NCBI GenBank assembly: GCA_026027325.1
Contig: JAMSLZ010000004.1
Location: forward strand, 2,914,001 to 2,978,000
Length of the DNA: 64,000 nucleotides
Direction: 5' to 3'
Origin: Actinomucor elegans
Taxonomy: Eukaryota > Mucoromycota > Mucoromycetes > Mucorales > Mucoraceae
The position numbers and the translations under genes are program-made. Shown piece after piece: positions 60,386-64,000 of this stretch (positions are counted from its first letter, which is position 1; each line of letters opens with the position of its first letter). Below the pieces are notes generated by a model. It did not search any database, was not told where the DNA came from, and was given only the letters and a program-made list of their open reading frames with translations.

Positions 60386-62295
60386 ATCTTTCTTTCTGTT
60401 TTACTGATCCTCGAGGCTTTTAAATAGATAGATGCATGTGTACAATGTGAAATTCGATGCCTTCCCTTTCCATGTTTCCCCCATGTAGGTGTTGAAATAC
60501 GAACCATATTGGATTAGAGGAGGAACAAAACTACAGCTGGCAGATTGCTTCTACTTGTAAACCCTGTGCGGAGCTAAAGCCCCTATACCGTACTGTCGAG
60601 TCACATTTGTTCCGAGCCGGGTCATTTGGTCTCAAGACTGGAAGACGGAGACCATCAGATTTTCGAGATTTTCATTAAACTTTGAACTGCTAAAAAAAAG
60701 CTAATAAAGCAAAAGGTATATAGTGACATTTATCCATTATTTACTTGCGTATCAGATTGTGCAAGTATGAAGCGTATTCATTTAGAACTGCGGAGGTTTC
60801 TCTGGCCGTTTTTCAGGTATATGTCAGTTTTTCTATGTGAAAGATGTATATAATTTGGAAGATATATGATAGGCTTACATTACATATGAAACATTTGCAT
60901 TATAAAATTCACTCAAATATTTCATCCACACTATCAAGAAAAGGCATAAATGGATATTATTATTACTATTTAAAGTTTCAGAGTTTTGATTGGCTCCTGG
61001 CGGTCTAACTGATATATCGAATCTGACGTTCTACCTTCTCTACTTGCTCTTTCGGATTCTTCTGAAGATTGCATCTCCATTTTTAGATCTTTTAACTGAT
61101 CTAGGCAAATGTTTCATTTAATTAATAATATCACTACATGTTCAAAATGAGTTATTTGATCTATTTAAATCTTTAATCGACTAAAATGCGATGTTTATAG
61201 TATGCTACCAACAATTAGCTTCGAATTATACACATTTTATGTAGTAGTAACTAATCTTTTTTAGACCTTTCAACCAATCTCGGTAGAAAATCACATTTGA
61301 TCAGTAAGTCAAGTCTAGAATAAGTTTCTCTAACTAGTAGATCTTTTAATTGGGCGTTAGTAAATCAAACATTATATATAATAAGTATATTACTTCAAAT
61401 GATGTGAGATTCACCTCCGAATTTGAGTTTGATTGAACCGACTATGACAGAGCCATTCAGTTTAACTTGCCAGCTCAACATCTGTGACTCTTTGTCACGC
61501 GGGGACAAACTCACTTTACCTACCATACAGGCTTTTTTTGAATACCACATATACTTTAATCTTTATGAACTTAGTGTAGCTTTCAACCGTTAATAATATA
61601 TGCTATTGGAATATTCATGATCCATATTTACACGTTACATCAGCCAACCGGACGCTTGCTGGTTACACTAATTATTTATTGTGATGATCTAAATGTATGT
61701 ATAATAATAGCTTTTTTTCCCTACATAATCTACAATCAATAAGTCATTTTTTCTCAGTACTATTTGACTCTTCTGCTATAGAGTGATTAGGAACCAGAAC
61801 AATAAATGTTATATCAACTGATCAATAGTTCTATTTGTATGTAAGAAAAGCCGCTTTTCAGAATAGCAGATCCTGATCTTAGGCATGTTCCGTGATGATG
61901 AAGATGTCAAACTCAGTAACAAAGCTATCCTCGGGAATAATAAGAATCTTCTCTTCTTACTGAGCCAACTCACAGCAATTATTCATACGTACTCGTCATT
62001 ACAGTCAATATGATGAGAAGAACGTGGAAGATAACATGGCATTTATAATAAAAGCAACCGATGGCCGGCGTTCCGATTTGTGTCAGCGCCATGGATATGT
62101 AGAAGGTCTTTTGATGCGTCTCTTCAATTACTGGTAAATCTTAATATGTACGACTCAGTATCTTCATGCTACACGCATCGGCATGAAGAATAGTAACATT
62201 CTGACTATTATATGCCGGTATTCGGTTTCTGTAAGGGTCAAATCTTATAAATACTCGACTGATTTTAATTAGAAATCAGTATCTTTCTTTTCAAA
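60386..62295. other. Intergenic, 1.9 kb
   Basis: No intact gene. An open stretch at 61964-62137 (+) contains MAFIIKATDGRR followed by 25 further codons and a stop; the ATDG-type motif is reminiscent of SRP14, but the rest does not match. A TATA box for the secreted-protein gene lies at 62246-62253. The eS25 first exon and promoter must lie in the left part. Confidence 0.5.
62246..62253 (+). promoter_or_regulatory. TATA box of the small secreted protein gene
   Basis: TATAAATA about 43 bp before the ATG at 62296; the short spacing implies a leader of roughly 10-20 nt. Confidence 0.5.
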
Positions 62296-62451
62296 ATGAT
62301 AGCCACTAAAGCAATATTCGTGTTACTTGCAGCAATACTTTGTGCAGCTTCGATGACGATGGCATCTCCAACACCTGATGAATATCACAAAGAGATTGGC
62401 TGTATTGCTTATCCTGCTACTACGAGAACACCATTTTGCACACCCCAGTAA
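62296..62451 (+). CDS. Small secreted protein, 51 residues
   Basis: An intronless frame of 51 codons plus stop. The first 23 residues are a classical signal peptide: a Lys at position 5, hydrophobic core AIFVLLAAILCAA and an A-x-A-like cleavage region (SMTMA|SP). The mature part would be about 28 residues with two cysteines (IGC and FC), Pro/Thr-rich near the end (PATTRTPFCTPQ). It has a TATA box just upstream and AATAAAG-type sequence about 120 bases after the stop. No homology is recognised; it could be an effector-like peptide, a peptide pheromone or a cell-wall peptide. Confidence 0.65.
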   Translation: MIATKAIFVLLAAILCAASMTMASPTPDEYHKEIGCIAYPATTRTPFCTPQ

Positions 62452-62840
62452 TTCCAATATGGCTGTGGTATTCTCCTTACCAACGTCTATAGCATTTTCC
62501 TATGATAAATCACATTTTAATTGTACTCTATATTAAAGTAATTGCACAGCTAGTTACTTGTTCTATAATAAAGCCCTTTATACAAGAAGATATTTAATGT
62601 AAAGCCATGTTTATTTTTCTGTTTTAGTTTCGGCTTTATTTCTACGCGCCGCGAGTTTATCTTGAAATTAAACACAGCCCACCAGAAAAGGAAGCAACTT
62701 ACGTATTCTCCCAGATAGGAAGGTAAATAGGATCTTTACATAGGTTCGAAAATCCAGTCACTTTGCAATATAGGCCAGTAAAACTTCTTCTCGATATCTC
62801 CACGTTTTTCCAATTCTTTATCCTTCAATTAAAAAAACAA
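62452..62840. other. Intergenic, promoter of the second bZIP gene
   Basis: No gene seen. The open frame extends upstream of the ATG at 62841 only because a non-ATG codon at 62763 begins the same frame; I use the ATG. Confidence 0.5.
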
Positions 62841-64000
62841 ATGGATACTATTGACTTCAACTGGCTCAACGATGATAACGATATCATGGATTCGTTAGTT
62901 GGTTTAGCAGGACTATCTGAAGAACACCCTAGTCAAGCAACGAATGATAGTGCTGGAACAGACATTTTACAGTATTTATTACAGCCAAATAACAGTAGTT
63001 TTGCTTCTAGTAATCAAACAAACAATCAGGTGGAGAATACACCTGCACCTGCTACTGCTTCTGCTACTATTTCCGCTGCTTCTACTGCTACTCCTACCTC
63101 AAATCCCAACGATATCATCACAGATCCATATTTGAAGTCAACAGTCTCTGTAGTGCAAGCTAAGGATAATTTTGTAACGTTTATGCCCGTTTCTACACCT
63201 ACAACAAAGAAACAAAATGGAGCGAAAAAGACTAAGTTCAAGGAGCCTATTTTTGTTACTGAATCACCTCAAAGCTACAGCAAGAAAAAGAAAAAGTCTG
63301 GAACCAATATCAATGCACATAGCAGTGGCGATGACAATTCAGATGATGATATGTTATTGGATGAAGAACTTCTTGCTTCATCCAATACCTCAGCATTAAA
63401 GCTGAAACAAATGACATCGAAAGAGCGCCGGCAATTGAGGAACAAGATCTCTGCCCGTAACTTTAGAGTGCGAAGGAAGGGTAATCTAATGGTCTTTGTA
63501 TTGTTTGAACGATATATCTAATCCGGATCTACATAGAATACATCAATCAACTTGAGGAGAAAGTGGAAGAGCATGAAAAAACAATTCGAGTTTTAAAGGA
63601 AGAGAACGCAAAGCTTCGTAAATCCAATGAAGAACTTATGAAACAAGTCTTGAACCAGCCTATCACCCCTCCTTCATCTTCTGGTGATGAGTTACCTTAC
63701 TCTTCCTCTTCATCTGGTTCTGAAGGCCATTATTCACCTGAACCTATACCTTCCATGTTCCAGTTCCAATTGAACGATATTTATGACTTTAATCTTTTTG
63801 ATCAGCAAACGTTGACTCAACCAGCTCAACAGAGTCAACAGCAGCCAATGCAAATTAATGATTCTGCAAACATGTTCTTCCTCAATCACGCTACCATGCC
63901 TGACTGGGATATTCATCAAGTTCTTGGTGAGAAGGGTAGACCTGTAACTTCAGAAGAGCATCAACGCCAACTATCAAGAGAATTGATCACTAACTACCCA
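62841..64000 (+). CDS. GCN4-like bZIP transcription factor (3' end outside window)
   Basis: Two exons are visible, 62841-63480 and 63537-64000 (open at the window end); the intron is GT-AG and in phase. An acidic N-terminus (DFNWLNDDNDIMDSLVGL) and a Ser/Thr/Pro/Asn-rich region precede a bZIP domain at about residues 196-255: basic region KERRQLRNKISARNFRVRRK and zipper EYINQLEEKVEEHEKTI, LKEENAKLRKSNEELMKQVL. The RNKISARNFRxRRK basic region, unlike the ATF one at 45 kb, is the type found in fungal proteins with similarity to human CREB3/ATF6-like and yeast factors. The part after the zipper is Ser/Pro/Gln-rich. The targets are unknown. Confidence 0.88.

Overview
This is a eukaryotic nuclear sequence from a fungus. 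It is AT-rich, its genes carry many short introns (about 42-75 nt with GTAAGT-like donors and YAG acceptors), and its proteins are fungal housekeeping and regulatory families. The gene set (a FAR1-like zinc-finger protein, a DUF2421/BRE4-like transporter end, bZIP factors, and a BK/Slo-type potassium channel, which yeasts lack) and the very short introns suggest an early-diverging fungus, most likely Mucoromycota/Mucorales. That placement is inference; no taxonomic marker was searched.

Layout, left to right: 3' end of a DUF2421 transporter (1-850); a tiny SCOC-type coiled-coil gene (2003-2384); a FAR1-like DNA-binding protein (3050-4857); an F-box protein (minus, 7361-8647); about 4.9 kb without convincing genes; eIF3f (13570-14627); a PUF RNA-binding protein (15162-17267); an RRM protein (18835-21107); a SCY1/SCYL pseudokinase (21892-25041); a multi-pass membrane protein (25168-26731); tRNA-Arg(ACG) (minus, 28129-28201); the NEDD8-E1 regulatory subunit ULA1/NAE1 (29163-31285) converging on a hexokinase (minus, 31379-33034); RAD5/HLTF (34279-37617) converging on SAM50 (minus, 37660-39410, with an apparent frameshift); NOP14 (40110-43182); a forkhead-like winged-helix protein (minus, 43497-44053); an ATF/CREB-type bZIP (44510-45523); about 7.9 kb of gene-poor DNA; a Golgi GDPase (53379-54915) converging on a 21-exon BK-type potassium channel (minus, 55017-59460); ribosomal protein eS25 (minus, 59717-60108); a small secreted protein (62296-62451); and the 5' part of a GCN4-like bZIP (62841-64000).

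The genes do not form a cluster or operon. They cover translation and ribosome assembly (eIF3f, eS25, NOP14, tRNA), RNA control (PUF, RRM), ubiquitin-like and repair pathways (ULA1, F-box, RAD5), membrane traffic and glycosylation (SCY1, SCOC, GDPase), mitochondrial import (SAM50), sugar metabolism (hexokinase) and stress transcription (two bZIPs). Exon boundaries were assembled by hand and checked for reading-phase continuity. Most multi-exon models close exactly; the exceptions (SAM50, the eS25 start, the 60.3 kb fragment) are stated.

The most interesting items are the fungal BK-like channel, which lacks a canonical calcium bowl and carries a 48-nt in-frame GT-AG segment over helix S5; the forkhead-like protein with an altered recognition helix; the 51-residue secreted protein; the SAM50 frameshift; and a perfect GC-AG intron in the SCY1 gene.
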